From the NCBI RefSeq assembly GCF_900187035.1, contig NZ_LT906446.1:868001-932000 (forward strand): a stretch of 64,000 nucleotides of DNA. Direction: 5' to 3'. A program made the position numbers and the translations under genes. Positions within the stretch are counted from its first letter, which is position 1. Each line of letters begins with the position of its first letter. This document shows positions 19,701 to 27,623 of the stretch, piece by piece. Source of the DNA: Megamonas hypermegale. Its GTDB lineage: Bacteria > Bacillota > Negativicutes > Selenomonadales > Selenomonadaceae. The notes under the pieces were generated by a model. It worked only from the letters and a program-made list of their open reading frames with translations. It made no database searches and was not told where the DNA came from.

Positions 19701-20205
19701 CCATATTATCGCGAATAATTGCCTGCGGTATTTCTCCTGCTATACAACTACTAAGACAGATAATCCCCTTGTGATATTGTCGCAAAAGTTCTTTATCTAT
19801 GCGCGGTTTATAATACATACCTTCTATATTAGCCAGCGATACAAGCTTTATTAAATTTTGATAGCCTTCGTTATTTTCCGCCAACAAAATCAAATGGTAA
19901 TATCGCGTGTGTTCTACTTCAAAATTATCAAAACGCGATTTCGGTGCTAAATAAACTTCACAACCAATAATTGGCTTTATGCCTTGTTTTTTCGCTTCCT
20001 TATAAAAAGCAATTGTTCCGTACATAGTGCCGTGGTCTGTTATAGCCAACGATTTCATGCCCAATTCTTTAGCATAACTCACTAATTTTTTTACACGGCT
20101 TGCACCATCGAGCAAGCTATATTCTGTATGCACATGCAAATGTACAAAATCGACTACATCTTTATTATCTATATCCATTATATCTAAATTTTCTAAACTA
20201 CCCAT
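16765..20205 (-). CDS. dnaE: DNA polymerase III alpha subunit
   Basis: This is the catalytic subunit of the replicative polymerase, C-family DnaE type, 1146 residues. The N-terminal PHP domain opens with HLHVHTEYS (residues 22-30). The polymerase core holds GPGRGSAAGS (371-380) and the catalytic aspartates in PDIDIDF (412-418). A helix-hairpin-helix segment follows, then an OB-fold (FVSFAGIIRKAKRV) and a small C-terminal domain. PolC-type 3'-5' exonuclease motifs are absent, as expected for DnaE. ATG 20205 follows GAGG closely. The gene appears monocistronic. Confidence 0.97.
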   Translation of the reverse strand: MGSLENLDIMDIDNKDVVDFVHLHVHTEYSLLDGASRVKKLVSYAKELGMKSLAITDHGTMYGTIAFYKEAKKQGIKPIIGCEVYLAPKSRFDNFEVEHTRYYHLILLAENNEGYQNLIKLVSLANIEGMYYKPRIDKELLRQYHKGIICLSSCIAGEIPQAIIRDNMERAEKLVQEYADIFGKDNFFLEIQNHQIPEEAKSNAGLIKLAQKYGIKLVATNDIHYIKREDSTFHDVLLCIQTGRTLDDKERMKFNNDDFYLKSGKEMLDLFKDVPQAITNTLEIAERCNVEFEFGHLHLPNFPLPEGMTDEQYLRKLCKEKISNRYDNITEEIKKRLEYELSIIHRMGYDSYFLIVWDFINFARSQNIAVGPGRGSAAGSIVAYILGITDIDPLKYNLLFERFLNPERVTMPDIDIDFCYIRRDEVIEYVKRRYGDDHVAQIITFGTMAAKGAIRDVGRVMNIPYGEVDKIAKLVPQELGITLDKALQESSELRQIYQENLQVRQLIDYARDIEGMPRHSSTHAAGVVISKEPVTDYVPIQISEGTFVTQYDKDCVEELGLLKMDFLGLRTLTVIADTLENIKNNRGITVDLDKIPLEDEKTANMLCRGETGAVFQMESAGMTTLVKDLQPHNFADLIPVMALYRPGPLGSGMVTDFINGRHGRKKVTYMHPALEPILKETFGVILYQEQVMQIVQVLAGFTLGQADILRRAMGKKKHDVLMSQKENFLKGTKENGIDEKLAETIFDLLLNFADYGFNKSHSAAYALVSWRTAYLKAHYPQEFMAAILTSLMTSTKIGEYIELCKHMGIQVLPPDINASRDSFTVDKNSIRFGMAAVKSVGENALKTIVKIRETDGPFKSLEDFCARVSSRCINKRSLENLIKCGAFDSLGYNRAQYLAILDQAMDLGMRHQKDLASGQMDLFGDFSEEENFIDKIDVPKIDEFPKMELLNMEKEITGFYITGHPLEEYREKIEHLYKIDQLSGLKENKFVSFAGIIRKAKRVTTKKGDMMCFLEVEDFAGVIEATVFPKSFYENINNLIPDMPVVVRGRINHIDDETKIIVDKVISMEEYVPEYCIILKPEQETQKNFLMLKETLHEYAGNCPVYMYFLSTKKMIKGNCEFWINGTDKAFKELQKLLGKNAVKQR

Positions 20206-20293
20206 TATGACCTCACTTCCTTTAAATTCAAATATATATAGATTTATTTTATCAAATTTATATCGCCTTTGTCATTTTGTTTCCCATTTTTAT

Positions 20294-20348
20294 CACTAAA
20301 ACAAATTTTAGTGAATATTTTTACTTAAAGAATAATTAATGGTATAAT
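20294..20348 (+). promoter_or_regulatory. Promoter with flanking palindrome before the 109-residue gene
   Basis: TTTACT (20320-20325), a 17-bp spacer and TATAAT (20343-20348) form a likely promoter. A perfect 8-bp dyad, CACTAAAA with TTTTAGTG (20294-20313), ends 6 bp before the -35 box and could be an operator. Both readings are inference. Confidence 0.45.
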
Positions 20349-20406
20349 AACGATTAGTGTTTATATCATTATAATATTTATAAATGGAGGATAATTTATT
20401 TCTTAA

Positions 20407-20736
20407 ATGGACAAATTTGATGACCAATACATGTTATTGGAGCAGTTGTACGAAGACAGTTTCTATCCCGATTTTCTTGTGGATAAATTAAAATATCTCT
20501 TGGAGGATTTCATCAATTATCTTGAAACAAATCCAAAAAATCAAGCAGAAGTTGAAGACAAAATCTATGAATTAATCATGAATGTCAATAATTTTCAATA
20601 TGAGTTTCTCGATAATGATAGCGAATTTGATAATTTAGCACGTGAATGCTTATTGCGCGATTTAGAATATATCTTACATTGGTTTCACTTCCCAATCGAT
20701 GTAGAAAAAGTTCGCTCCACACGTGAATGGGATTAA
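20407..20736 (+). CDS. Small acidic protein, DUF5713-like
   Basis: This is a 109-residue acidic, all-helical, probably cytoplasmic protein with no signal or membrane segment. The opening LLEQLYEDSFYPDFLVDKLKYL resembles the start of DUF5713-type proteins from memory; this needs a profile search. The function is unknown. GGAGG lies about 15 nt before the ATG, so initiation may be weak, and no nearer start is in frame. It lies between dnaE (divergent) and the U32 gene, with no evident functional link. Confidence 0.7.
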   Translation: MDKFDDQYMLLEQLYEDSFYPDFLVDKLKYLLEDFINYLETNPKNQAEVEDKIYELIMNVNNFQYEFLDNDSEFDNLARECLLRDLEYILHWFHFPIDVEKVRSTREWD

Positions 20737-20821
20737 ATCCATACCTGTTTAAAATTTAAAATCAATTTTATTTATGATATACTATAATCTGCATTAGTAA
20801 TTTAAATTGGAGGATTGTTTA

Positions 20822-22750
20822 ATGTTATTAACTAAAAAGTCTGTAGAACTACTCGCTCCAGCTGGCAATTGGGAAACTTTTGTTGCTGCTATTGATGCTG
20901 GAGCCGATGCTGTTTATTTGGGCGGTAAGCACTTCAATATGCGCATGCTCAAATCAGACGCTAATTTTGATAATGAAACGCTGAAAAAAGCCGTTGAATA
21001 CGCTCATGCTCATGATGCTTTATTATATGTAACAATCAATAATCTTATCAGCGATGATGAATTACCAGAACTTGAAGAATATCTTAAATATTTAAATGAA
21101 ATTCAAGTAGATGCAATCTTAATCCAAGATTTAGCTATAGCTCAACTCGTTAAAAATCTTGGACTCAAACTCACTATGCATGCATCTATCATGATGAATT
21201 CACATAATAACGCTGCTATCAGTAAATTAAAAGAATATGGCATTCGCCGTGTTGTTGTCAGTCGTGAAATGTCATTAAAAGAACTCAGTGAACTTAAAGC
21301 TGCTGATAGAGACTTTGAATTAGAATATTTTGTACACGGTGATATGTGTATCTGCGAAAGCGGTCAATGCATTCATTCCGGTGTGCTTTTCGCTAACAGC
21401 AGTAATCGCGGTCGTTGCATGAAAGCTTGTCGCTGGCCGTACAAAATCATGGACGAAGCTACAGGCGAAATCTTACCGACAAAAAATGATGGTGATTACG
21501 TATTAGCTTTAAAAGATATGTGCATGTTCCGCAACATTCCTGATTTAATCCAAGCAGGTGTATACTCTTTCAAAATTGAAGGACGCATGCGCAGTGCTGA
21601 CTTCGTTTCTAATATCGTAAGCATTTATCGCCGCGCTATTGACAGTTATGTAGCTGACCCAATGGGTTATCAGATAAACGAAGATGATTGGAAAAATCTC
21701 TATGAAAATCGTGTGCGTGATTATTCCACATGCTTTGCTATGAATAAACCTGGCAGTGAAGCTATCGGTTACAGCGGTAAACGTGAACCACGCTTTTTCA
21801 GCTATGCTGCTAAAGAAGCCGATTTAGAATGTGATTGGCTCAAAGATGAAGCACCTATCAAAGCAAAAGACGATAAAAAACCTAAACTCATTGTAAAAGC
21901 CGCAACACTTGCACACGCTCGCCAAGCATTACAAAATGGTGCAGACATCCTCATCGTTGGCGGTGAAGTATATCGTCCAAACAAACCATGGACTTTAGCT
22001 GAAATCGAAACAATTCTCGATGAAGCCCATGAAAAAAATGTCAAAGTAATCGTTAATACACCACGCACTACATTAAAAGACCAATGTAGTGAACTTCAGC
22101 AATTATGCCGTGATTTAAATGAAATTCAGCCTGATGGCATCATGGCAGGAAATTTAGGCGCAGCTAGCATAATTTATGATTGCACAGCTATTCCTGTTTT
22201 TGCTGACCACAGCTTTAACTTATTCAATCACGTAGCTACACAATTTTTACAGGAAAATGGTATCGTTGGCGCTACAGCTTCTTATGAAATGCCATATCCA
22301 CAAGTGCGCACACTCATAGAAAACAGCGCTATGCCAATCGCTATAACAGTTCATGGTAATGTAGAAGCTATGATTAGCGATAATAACATTCCTGCTATGA
22401 ACTTGCATTATAATCCTCTTGAAAACCCTGATTTAAATGATAAACATTTCGCTTTAGTCGATACAATCGGTGGTAAACACTCCATGCGCATGGACCAACT
22501 CAACCGCTTGCATATCTTATTCACACATGATTTATGCCTCTTACCGTATATCGATAAATTAATGGGAGCTGCTGCATGGCGCATTGAAGCTCAAGATTAT
22601 ACACCAGAATTGACTGGTTTATTGACAAATATCTATCGCCAAGTAATCGATGGAACTTTAGCTGACAAAAATGAAGCTCTCTCTAAAATTCAAAAAGAAA
22701 GCCCTCGTCCACTTGGCATCGGCGTTTATCGTCATAAAAAATCTTATTAA
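20822..22750 (+). CDS. U32 peptidase-family protein
   Basis: The 642 residues carry the U32 hallmark ELLAPAGNWETFVAAIDAGADAVYLGG at the start. Further on come FVHGDMCICESGQC and GRCMKACRWPYK. The clustered cysteines are of the kind that hold a 4Fe-4S centre in U32 relatives. Family members TrhP and RlhA hydroxylate tRNA or 23S rRNA, so an RNA-hydroxylation role is as likely as proteolysis. The C-terminal part (about 350-640) is a second TIM-barrel-like half. ATG 20822 follows GGAGG by 8 nt; a TTG at 20807 lies ahead of that site. Confidence 0.88.
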   Translation: MLLTKKSVELLAPAGNWETFVAAIDAGADAVYLGGKHFNMRMLKSDANFDNETLKKAVEYAHAHDALLYVTINNLISDDELPELEEYLKYLNEIQVDAILIQDLAIAQLVKNLGLKLTMHASIMMNSHNNAAISKLKEYGIRRVVVSREMSLKELSELKAADRDFELEYFVHGDMCICESGQCIHSGVLFANSSNRGRCMKACRWPYKIMDEATGEILPTKNDGDYVLALKDMCMFRNIPDLIQAGVYSFKIEGRMRSADFVSNIVSIYRRAIDSYVADPMGYQINEDDWKNLYENRVRDYSTCFAMNKPGSEAIGYSGKREPRFFSYAAKEADLECDWLKDEAPIKAKDDKKPKLIVKAATLAHARQALQNGADILIVGGEVYRPNKPWTLAEIETILDEAHEKNVKVIVNTPRTTLKDQCSELQQLCRDLNEIQPDGIMAGNLGAASIIYDCTAIPVFADHSFNLFNHVATQFLQENGIVGATASYEMPYPQVRTLIENSAMPIAITVHGNVEAMISDNNIPAMNLHYNPLENPDLNDKHFALVDTIGGKHSMRMDQLNRLHILFTHDLCLLPYIDKLMGAAAWRIEAQDYTPELTGLLTNIYRQVIDGTLADKNEALSKIQKESPRPLGIGVYRHKKSY

Positions 22751-22778
22751 TATAGCATTATTGTGCTAGTATAATCAC

Positions 22779-22827
22779 AGCCATAAAATAGCCGTAGTTT
22801 TTATTAACTACACGTTATTTTATGGCT
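22779..22827 (+). terminator. Terminator of the U32 gene
   Basis: AGCCATAAAATA (22779-22790) pairs with TATTTTATGGCT (22816-22827), and an inner GTAGTT/AACTAC helix lies between. A short TTTATAAAAT tail follows. Confidence 0.75.
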
Positions 22828-22886
22828 TTATAAAATCTACTGGCATAATACATAATATATTTATCAAATGAAAGGAAGTTTTGTTT

Positions 22887-24176
22887 ATGGCTGAATATAT
22901 TGGCCCTGAAAAATGTCTAGAAAAAAAGAAAAAATACATCATTCCTTGTCTTGGTCATTTCTTTGCCAATCCACCTCAATTTGTAAAAGGTTCTATGCAA
23001 TACCTTTATGACCATACTGGTAAAAAATATTTGGATTGCTTTGCTGGCGTATCCGTTATCAACTGCGGTCACTGCAATCCAGAAATAACTGATAAAGTAG
23101 TAAAACAAGTGCAAACACTTCAGCACGTTTGCAATATTTATTTAACTGAAAATATCTATAATCTCGCTGAAAAATTAGCTCAAGTTACACCAGGTCGTTT
23201 ACAAAAATCCTTCTTCTGTTCCACTGGTACAGAAGCCAATGAAGGTGCTTTATTATTAGCTAATATCTACAATGGTAAAAGCGAAATCTTAGCACTCAGA
23301 AATGGTTTACACGGCAGAACAAAACTCACTATGGACGTAACTGGTATCGGCATGTGGAGAACTGACCCAAATCCTATCGGTGGCATTCACTTTGCACCAA
23401 ATCCATATTGCTACCGTTGCCCACTTGGTAAAAAATTCCCAGAATGCGATTATGCTTGTGCTAATGCAGTAGAAGACATAATTAGTTATGCAACATCTGG
23501 TCAAGTTTCTGCCATGATTTGTGAAGCTATTCAGGGCAATGCTGGTATCGTAGTTCCTCCAAAAGGATATTTCAAACGCTTGAAAGAAATCCTTGAAAAA
23601 CACGATATTTTGCTCATCATCGATGAAGTTCAAACAGGTTTTGCCCGTACAGGTAAGATGTTCGCTATTGAAAATTTCGATGTTGAACCAGATATCATGA
23701 CTATGGCAAAAGCACTCGGTAACGGCGCACCTATCAGTTGCTTCATCTCTCGTCCTGAAATCGCTGATAAATATACTCGCCCAGGTGCTTCTACACTCGG
23801 TGGCAACCCAGTATCCACAACAGCAGGTATCGCAGTTCTCGAATACATCGAAAAACACAACCTCATGGAAAATGCTAAAGCTCGCGGTGAACAACTCCGC
23901 CAAGGCTTGCGCGAATTGCAGAAAAAATATCCAATCATCGGCGATGTTCGTGGCTTAGGCTTAATGACTGGTGCTGAACTTATAAATACAGATAAATCCC
24001 CAGCCCCAGACAAAGTTGATTTCGTTGTAGAAACAATGAAAGACCGCGGCTTCCTCATCGGCAAAAATGGTATCGCTAGAAATGTTCTCGCATTCCAGCC
24101 ACCACTCATCATTACAGAAGAAAACATCAATGACTTACTCAACAATCTCGGCGATGTTTTAGCTCTTGTTAAATAA
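22887..24176 (+). CDS. Class III aminotransferase
   Basis: This PLP enzyme has 429 residues and fold type I. The PLP lysine is K275 in TMAKALGNG. IIDEVQTGFARTGK carries the conserved Asp for the pyridine nitrogen, and STGTEANEGAL is the phosphate-binding region. Four cysteines sit in C175-x2-C178-x8-C187-x3-C191, an insertion seen in alanine-glyoxylate-like members. The substrate is not certain: ornithine-like, beta-alanine and aminophosphonate-type substrates all occur in this family. ATG 22887 follows AAAGGAAG. The HD hydrolase gene starts 21 bp after it and may be cotranscribed. Confidence 0.88.
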   Translation: MAEYIGPEKCLEKKKKYIIPCLGHFFANPPQFVKGSMQYLYDHTGKKYLDCFAGVSVINCGHCNPEITDKVVKQVQTLQHVCNIYLTENIYNLAEKLAQVTPGRLQKSFFCSTGTEANEGALLLANIYNGKSEILALRNGLHGRTKLTMDVTGIGMWRTDPNPIGGIHFAPNPYCYRCPLGKKFPECDYACANAVEDIISYATSGQVSAMICEAIQGNAGIVVPPKGYFKRLKEILEKHDILLIIDEVQTGFARTGKMFAIENFDVEPDIMTMAKALGNGAPISCFISRPEIADKYTRPGASTLGGNPVSTTAGIAVLEYIEKHNLMENAKARGEQLRQGLRELQKKYPIIGDVRGLGLMTGAELINTDKSPAPDKVDFVVETMKDRGFLIGKNGIARNVLAFQPPLIITEENINDLLNNLGDVLALVK

Positions 24177-24197
24177 AAATTACACGAAGGTGAAGTT

Positions 24198-24689
24198 ATG
24201 GACTTATTACATGAACTTACATTGGCAATGATAAAATATTATCAGGGCGACCCAAAACGAATTCAACATTTCATCAAAGTACACAGCTTCGCCCAATTAA
24301 TCGGCATTGGCGAAAAACTTGATGAAAAAACATTATTCACATTAGAAACTGCTGCACTGACACATGATATCGGCATAAAATTAGCTGAATCAAAATTCAA
24401 CAGCACTAACGGAAAATTCCAAGAACAAGAAGGCCCTGCTCCAGCTAAAGAAATGCTGACAGAATTAGGCTTTGAACAAGATGTAATCGACCGCGTATGC
24501 TATCTTATAGCACATCATCACACTTATACAAATATCGATGGCATCGACTATCAAATTCTCGTTGAAGCCGATTTCCTTGTAAATTTATATGAAGATAATT
24601 TGCCAAAAAAATCTGTAGAAACAGCACTACAACGCATTTTTAAAACAGAAACTGGTATATCTTTATGTAAAACAATGTTTGATATCTAA
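24198..24689 (+). CDS. HD-domain phosphohydrolase
   Basis: This is a single HD domain of 163 residues. The metal-binding pattern is visible: an early H in FIKVHSFAQ, the HD pair in ALTHDIG, and AHHHTY further on. HD enzymes cleave phosphoester bonds of nucleotides or signalling molecules; the substrate cannot be named. It lies 21 bp after the aminotransferase with GAAGGTGAAGTT as ribosome site, and the pair share the terminator that follows. Confidence 0.85.
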   Translation: MDLLHELTLAMIKYYQGDPKRIQHFIKVHSFAQLIGIGEKLDEKTLFTLETAALTHDIGIKLAESKFNSTNGKFQEQEGPAPAKEMLTELGFEQDVIDRVCYLIAHHHTYTNIDGIDYQILVEADFLVNLYEDNLPKKSVETALQRIFKTETGISLCKTMFDI

Positions 24690-24698
24690 AATCTAAAA

Positions 24699-24744
24699 AA
24701 CTGCACCTAAAAGTTAGAAATAAAACGACTTTAAAGGTGCAGTT
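24699..24744 (+). terminator. Terminator of the aminotransferase-HD unit
   Basis: AACTGCACCT pairs with AGGTGCAGTT, extended by an AAAGT/ACTTT helix. A long T-run follows. Confidence 0.92.
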
Positions 24745-24811
24745 TTTTTTTTTAATAAATACCTTATTTGAATAAAAATAAAATCTCTATATGGATATTA
24801 TGAAAAAATAT

Positions 24812-24862
24812 TTTACATAGTTTTTACATTTATTTTACTTATTTCTACTAGAAAGCTATACT
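24812..24862 (+). promoter_or_regulatory. Pho-box promoter of the Na/Pi cotransporter
   Basis: TTTACA at 24812, TTTACA at 24823 and TTTACT at 24834 repeat with an exact 11-bp period, the layout of PhoP binding sites in Firmicutes. The last repeat is 17 bp from TATACT (24857-24862), so it also takes the -35 position. The target gene is a phosphate transporter, which supports the call. Confidence 0.68.
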
Positions 24863-24947
24863 CACTTATTTATATAATTTAAGTAGCAATTAAGTAAATT
24901 TCGTTTTGAATTTATGGGTAAAAAAATTAATTTGGAGGAATAACTCA

Positions 24948-25964
24948 ATGGGTGAGGGTTTGAAAATTGCTTTTGAATTATTAGGTGGTTTAGCATTATT
25001 TATCTACAGTATGAATATGATGAGCCAAGGTTTACAAAATATGGCTGGAGAAAAAATGCGCTATGTACTCAGCGTATTGACTAAAAATCCAGTTGTAGGT
25101 GTATTAGCTGGTGCATTAGTTACATGTGTATTACAAAGCTCTAGTGCAACAACTGTAATGGCTATCGGTTTTGTCAGTGCAGGTTTAATGAAACTGCCAC
25201 AAGCAATTTCCATTATTTTCGGTGCTAATATCGGTACGACAATGACAGCACAGTTAATCGCTTTTAAATTAAGTGACTATATTTGGCCAATAGTATTCAT
25301 TGGTTTTGTAGTTTATTTCTTTGCTAAAACAGAAAAATTAAAAAATATCGGTCAAACAGTATTTTTCTTTGGTTTGTTATTTGTCGGTATTGAAATCATG
25401 GGTTCCACTATGAAACCTCTTGTAAATGCGCCAATTTTTACGGAGCTTATAGCAAATGTTCATGATAACCCAATTTTAGGTTTATTATTAGGAACAGTTA
25501 TGACTGTTATCGTACAAAGCTCTAGTGCTACAATCGCAGTATTACAAAATTTCGCTTCTCAAGCAGGTGTAGATGGCAATAGTATAATTGGTCTTCAAGG
25601 TGCATTGCCAATCTTATTAGGAGATAATATCGGTACAACAATCACAGCATTATTAGCATCTATCGGTCAATCTAAAAATGCAAAACGCACAGCTGTAGCT
25701 CATAGCGTATTCAATATCACAGGTAGTATTTTATTCTTATGTATATTACCGTTGTTTGCTCAATTTGTAATGTATATTTCTCCAGCTGGTCCAGAAACTG
25801 CTGTAATCTCTCGTCAGATTGCCAATGCTCATACTTCATTTAATTTAATCAATACATTATTATGGTTGCCACTTATTCCATTAATGGTTAAAATAGTTTG
25901 TTTCATTGTTCCTGATAAAAAACCAGGTTTATCTACAAAACAGGTTGAATCAGAAATCGCTTAA
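24948..25964 (+). CDS. Na+/phosphate cotransporter, membrane domain only
   Basis: This inner-membrane NptA/YjbB-type carrier has 338 residues. The inverted Na/Pi-cotransporter repeats each carry the QSSSAT signature (VLQSSSATTVMA and VQSSSATIAVL), followed by ANIGTT and DNIGTT. Many relatives continue into a PhoU-like C-terminal domain of about 200 residues, but this one stops after the membrane part. ATG 24948 follows GGAGGAATAACTCA; an in-frame ATG at 24906 has no ribosome site. Phosphate starvation control is suggested by the upstream direct repeats. Confidence 0.9.
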   Translation: MGEGLKIAFELLGGLALFIYSMNMMSQGLQNMAGEKMRYVLSVLTKNPVVGVLAGALVTCVLQSSSATTVMAIGFVSAGLMKLPQAISIIFGANIGTTMTAQLIAFKLSDYIWPIVFIGFVVYFFAKTEKLKNIGQTVFFFGLLFVGIEIMGSTMKPLVNAPIFTELIANVHDNPILGLLLGTVMTVIVQSSSATIAVLQNFASQAGVDGNSIIGLQGALPILLGDNIGTTITALLASIGQSKNAKRTAVAHSVFNITGSILFLCILPLFAQFVMYISPAGPETAVISRQIANAHTSFNLINTLLWLPLIPLMVKIVCFIVPDKKPGLSTKQVESEIA

Positions 25965-25982
25965 AATAAATAAATAACATAA

Positions 25983-26030
25983 AATGCACTCTAAAAGTTA
26001 ACTATAAAAACTTTTGGGGTGCATTTTTTT
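25983..26030 (+). terminator. Terminator of the Na/Pi cotransporter gene
   Basis: An imperfect stem pairs ATGCACTCTAAAAGTT with AACTTTTGGGGTGCAT and is followed by TTTTTTATA. Confidence 0.9.
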
Positions 26031-26055
26031 ATAATCCAAAATAATAAATTAAAAA

Positions 26056-26084
26056 GGACTTAGTCCCATATAAGAACTAAGCCC
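26056..26084 (-). terminator. Terminator of the Bax1-I gene
   Basis: On the minus strand GGGCTTAGT pairs with ACTAAGTCC and is followed by TTTTTAATT. Confidence 0.8.
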
Positions 26085-26120
26085 CAATCAGTAATCTAAT
26101 TAAATTAATATTCTATTAGA

Positions 26121-26849
26121 TTATTCATCTCCGCCAAACATAGCAAGTATCATCTGAATAAGTCTCAAGATTTCAATGTAAAGCCATACAAGAGTTAAGA
26201 GTAAACCAAATGCACAGAAATATTCCATGTATTTAGGTGCGCCATAACTTACAGCTTGTTCTATATTGTCAAAGTCTAACAAGAAATTAAAAGCTGCAAC
26301 ACCAGCGATGATAAAGCTGATAGCTATGCCAAAAATACCACTTGTTGGCATTAAATGGAAACCAAACAATGAAGCAATGATATTAATAAAATAGAAAATT
26401 GCTACAGCACCCGTCATGCTGATTATAACAGAACGAACTTGGTTAGTTACCTTTATGATTTGTGCTCTCCATAAAAATAACATCAAGAACATAGTTGCTA
26501 AAGTGATACCTACAGCGATTGCAGAAATGCCAAAATACATTCTTTCAAATTGCGCTGAGATTATACCGAGTACAGCACCTTCAAACACTGCATAGCCTGG
26601 TGTAGTCATAGCAGCTATTTGTGGTTTAAAGCAAGTCACTATTGTAAGTACTACGCCCACAATCATGCCTAAAACCAATATACCATACGCTGCTGGTGAA
26701 CCAGCAAGATACATACCAGAAAGAACGGCAGAAATGATAGTTACGAGTGTAAGACCGAAAGCTTTTGTAAATGTTCCCTTCATGGTAGCCGGAGAGTCAA
26801 CATATTCGGCAGTCGGTCTGCTGATTATTTTCATAGCAGGATTTGCCAT
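26121..26849 (-). CDS. Bax inhibitor-1/YccA family membrane protein
   Basis: This 242-residue protein has seven predicted helices and the Bax1-I layout: a soluble N-terminus (MANPAMKIISRPTAEYVDS), six tightly packed helices and a last re-entrant helix ending in acidic GGDE. Prokaryotic members act as pH-sensitive cation leak channels or affect membrane protein turnover; the role here is unknown. ATG 26849 follows AAGGAGTGACTTT. An upstream in-frame ATG at 26948 would add 33 residues without a ribosome site and is rejected. Confidence 0.88.
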   Translation of the reverse strand: MANPAMKIISRPTAEYVDSPATMKGTFTKAFGLTLVTIISAVLSGMYLAGSPAAYGILVLGMIVGVVLTIVTCFKPQIAAMTTPGYAVFEGAVLGIISAQFERMYFGISAIAVGITLATMFLMLFLWRAQIIKVTNQVRSVIISMTGAVAIFYFINIIASLFGFHLMPTSGIFGIAISFIIAGVAAFNFLLDFDNIEQAVSYGAPKYMEYFCAFGLLLTLVWLYIEILRLIQMILAMFGGDE

Positions 26850-26998
26850 ATAAAAGTCACTCCTTAAAAATATAAAATTATTATTTGACTTATTGACTAT
26901 TATACCATATATCGCTATTAAAATATAGGTAATAACCGTCTTTTTCATATTAAATTTTGATTAAAAATCAATATATTTTAATTATATACCAGTTTATT

Positions 26999-27032
26999 AG
27001 TTAAAACATCAGATAAACTAGTGGTTTTAACT
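26999..27032. repeat. Inverted repeat at the left edge of the GC-rich island
   Basis: AGTTAAAAC pairs with GTTTTAACT across 16 bases that contain an overlapping AGTTTAT/ATAAACT dyad with the flank. Its role is unknown. It lies where base composition begins to change and could be a terminator relic or an operator. Confidence 0.4.
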
Positions 27033-27085
27033 GTATTCACAATAAAAAACAGACGTTTATATATGCTGTTCTTGCTAAATCATTT

Positions 27086-27382
27086 TTATAATATTATGCC
27101 GAAAATCATCATTATTATACCCGCACTTTCCAAAGATTTTATTTTCAGATTAAAAAATGTCGTATCTATAAAAGCCGTAAGCAGTAATCCGAACGCACTG
27201 AACAGGAAACAGGCTATGCTTATAGGAATTTTGACAACAGCCCTTCTCAGAACAATAAGCAAAAGCATAAAAATATAATTTTCCATACATTCCTACGTGA
27301 TGAAAAAATTCATTACGGAAGTTCCTGTTATTTCAAAAGCAACTGCCAAAAAAAGCATGTACTAAGCAGTTGTTTTAACCAT
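27086..27382 (-). pseudogene. SMR-family multidrug exporter, inactivated
   Basis: Read in one frame from ATG 27382 (good AAGGAAGTG site), the product begins MVKTTA and then meets TAG. It continues YMLFLAVAFEITGTSVMN and meets a second TAG. It then runs from 27286 to the end as a 66-residue open frame ending IKSLESAGIIMMIFGIIL. FEITGTSVMN and VKIPISIACFLFSAFGLLLTA match helices 1 and 3 of small multidrug resistance proteins. About ten residues of helix 2 seem missing. Two nonsense codons plus a deletion indicate decay. The MerR-type promoter upstream is intact. Confidence 0.72.
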
Positions 27383-27442
27383 ATTATTCACTTCCTTTTC
27401 TAAAATCAGCACTAAAACTAAGGATTTTCAGTTTCTATACTC

Positions 27443-27473
27443 ATTTTAAACTATGGTGTAAAACTATAGTCAA
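27443..27473 (-). promoter_or_regulatory. MerR-type promoter with 19-bp spacer
   Basis: On the minus strand TTGACT (27473-27468) and TAAAAT (27448-27443) are 19 bp apart. The spacer holds an imperfect dyad, CTATAG with CCATAG, around TTTTACA. The over-long spacer with central dyad is the hallmark of MerR-family control. It points at the SMR pseudogene. No merR-like gene is in the window. Confidence 0.65.
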
Positions 27474-27480
27474 GCTAAAA

Positions 27481-27510
27481 ATGTCAATAAATCAGGATTT
27501 TTATTGACAT
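27481..27510. repeat. 11-bp inverted repeat upstream of gpmA
   Basis: ATGTCAATAAA and TTTATTGACAT are perfect arms around an 8-bp centre. The right arm contains TTGACA (27504-27509), with a weak CAAAAT 17 bp downstream, so it could be an operator on the gpmA promoter. Confidence 0.5.
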
Positions 27511-27623
27511 AATTGAGAATATGTGTCAAAATCATTTTGTGAAGATATTATTTTTCATGTGTGTTTATATTAGAAGCTGTTTAAGGAAAAGTTTTCTATT
27601 AATAAACAACGGAGATGATTATG

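Noticed and set aside
23307-24145. Minus-strand open frames opposite the class III aminotransferase
   Set aside because: They mirror a well-conserved PLP enzyme gene and have no start signals.
27021-27278. 85-residue plus-strand frame
   Set aside because: It runs opposite the SMR pseudogene, whose landmarks are on the minus strand, and has no ribosome site.
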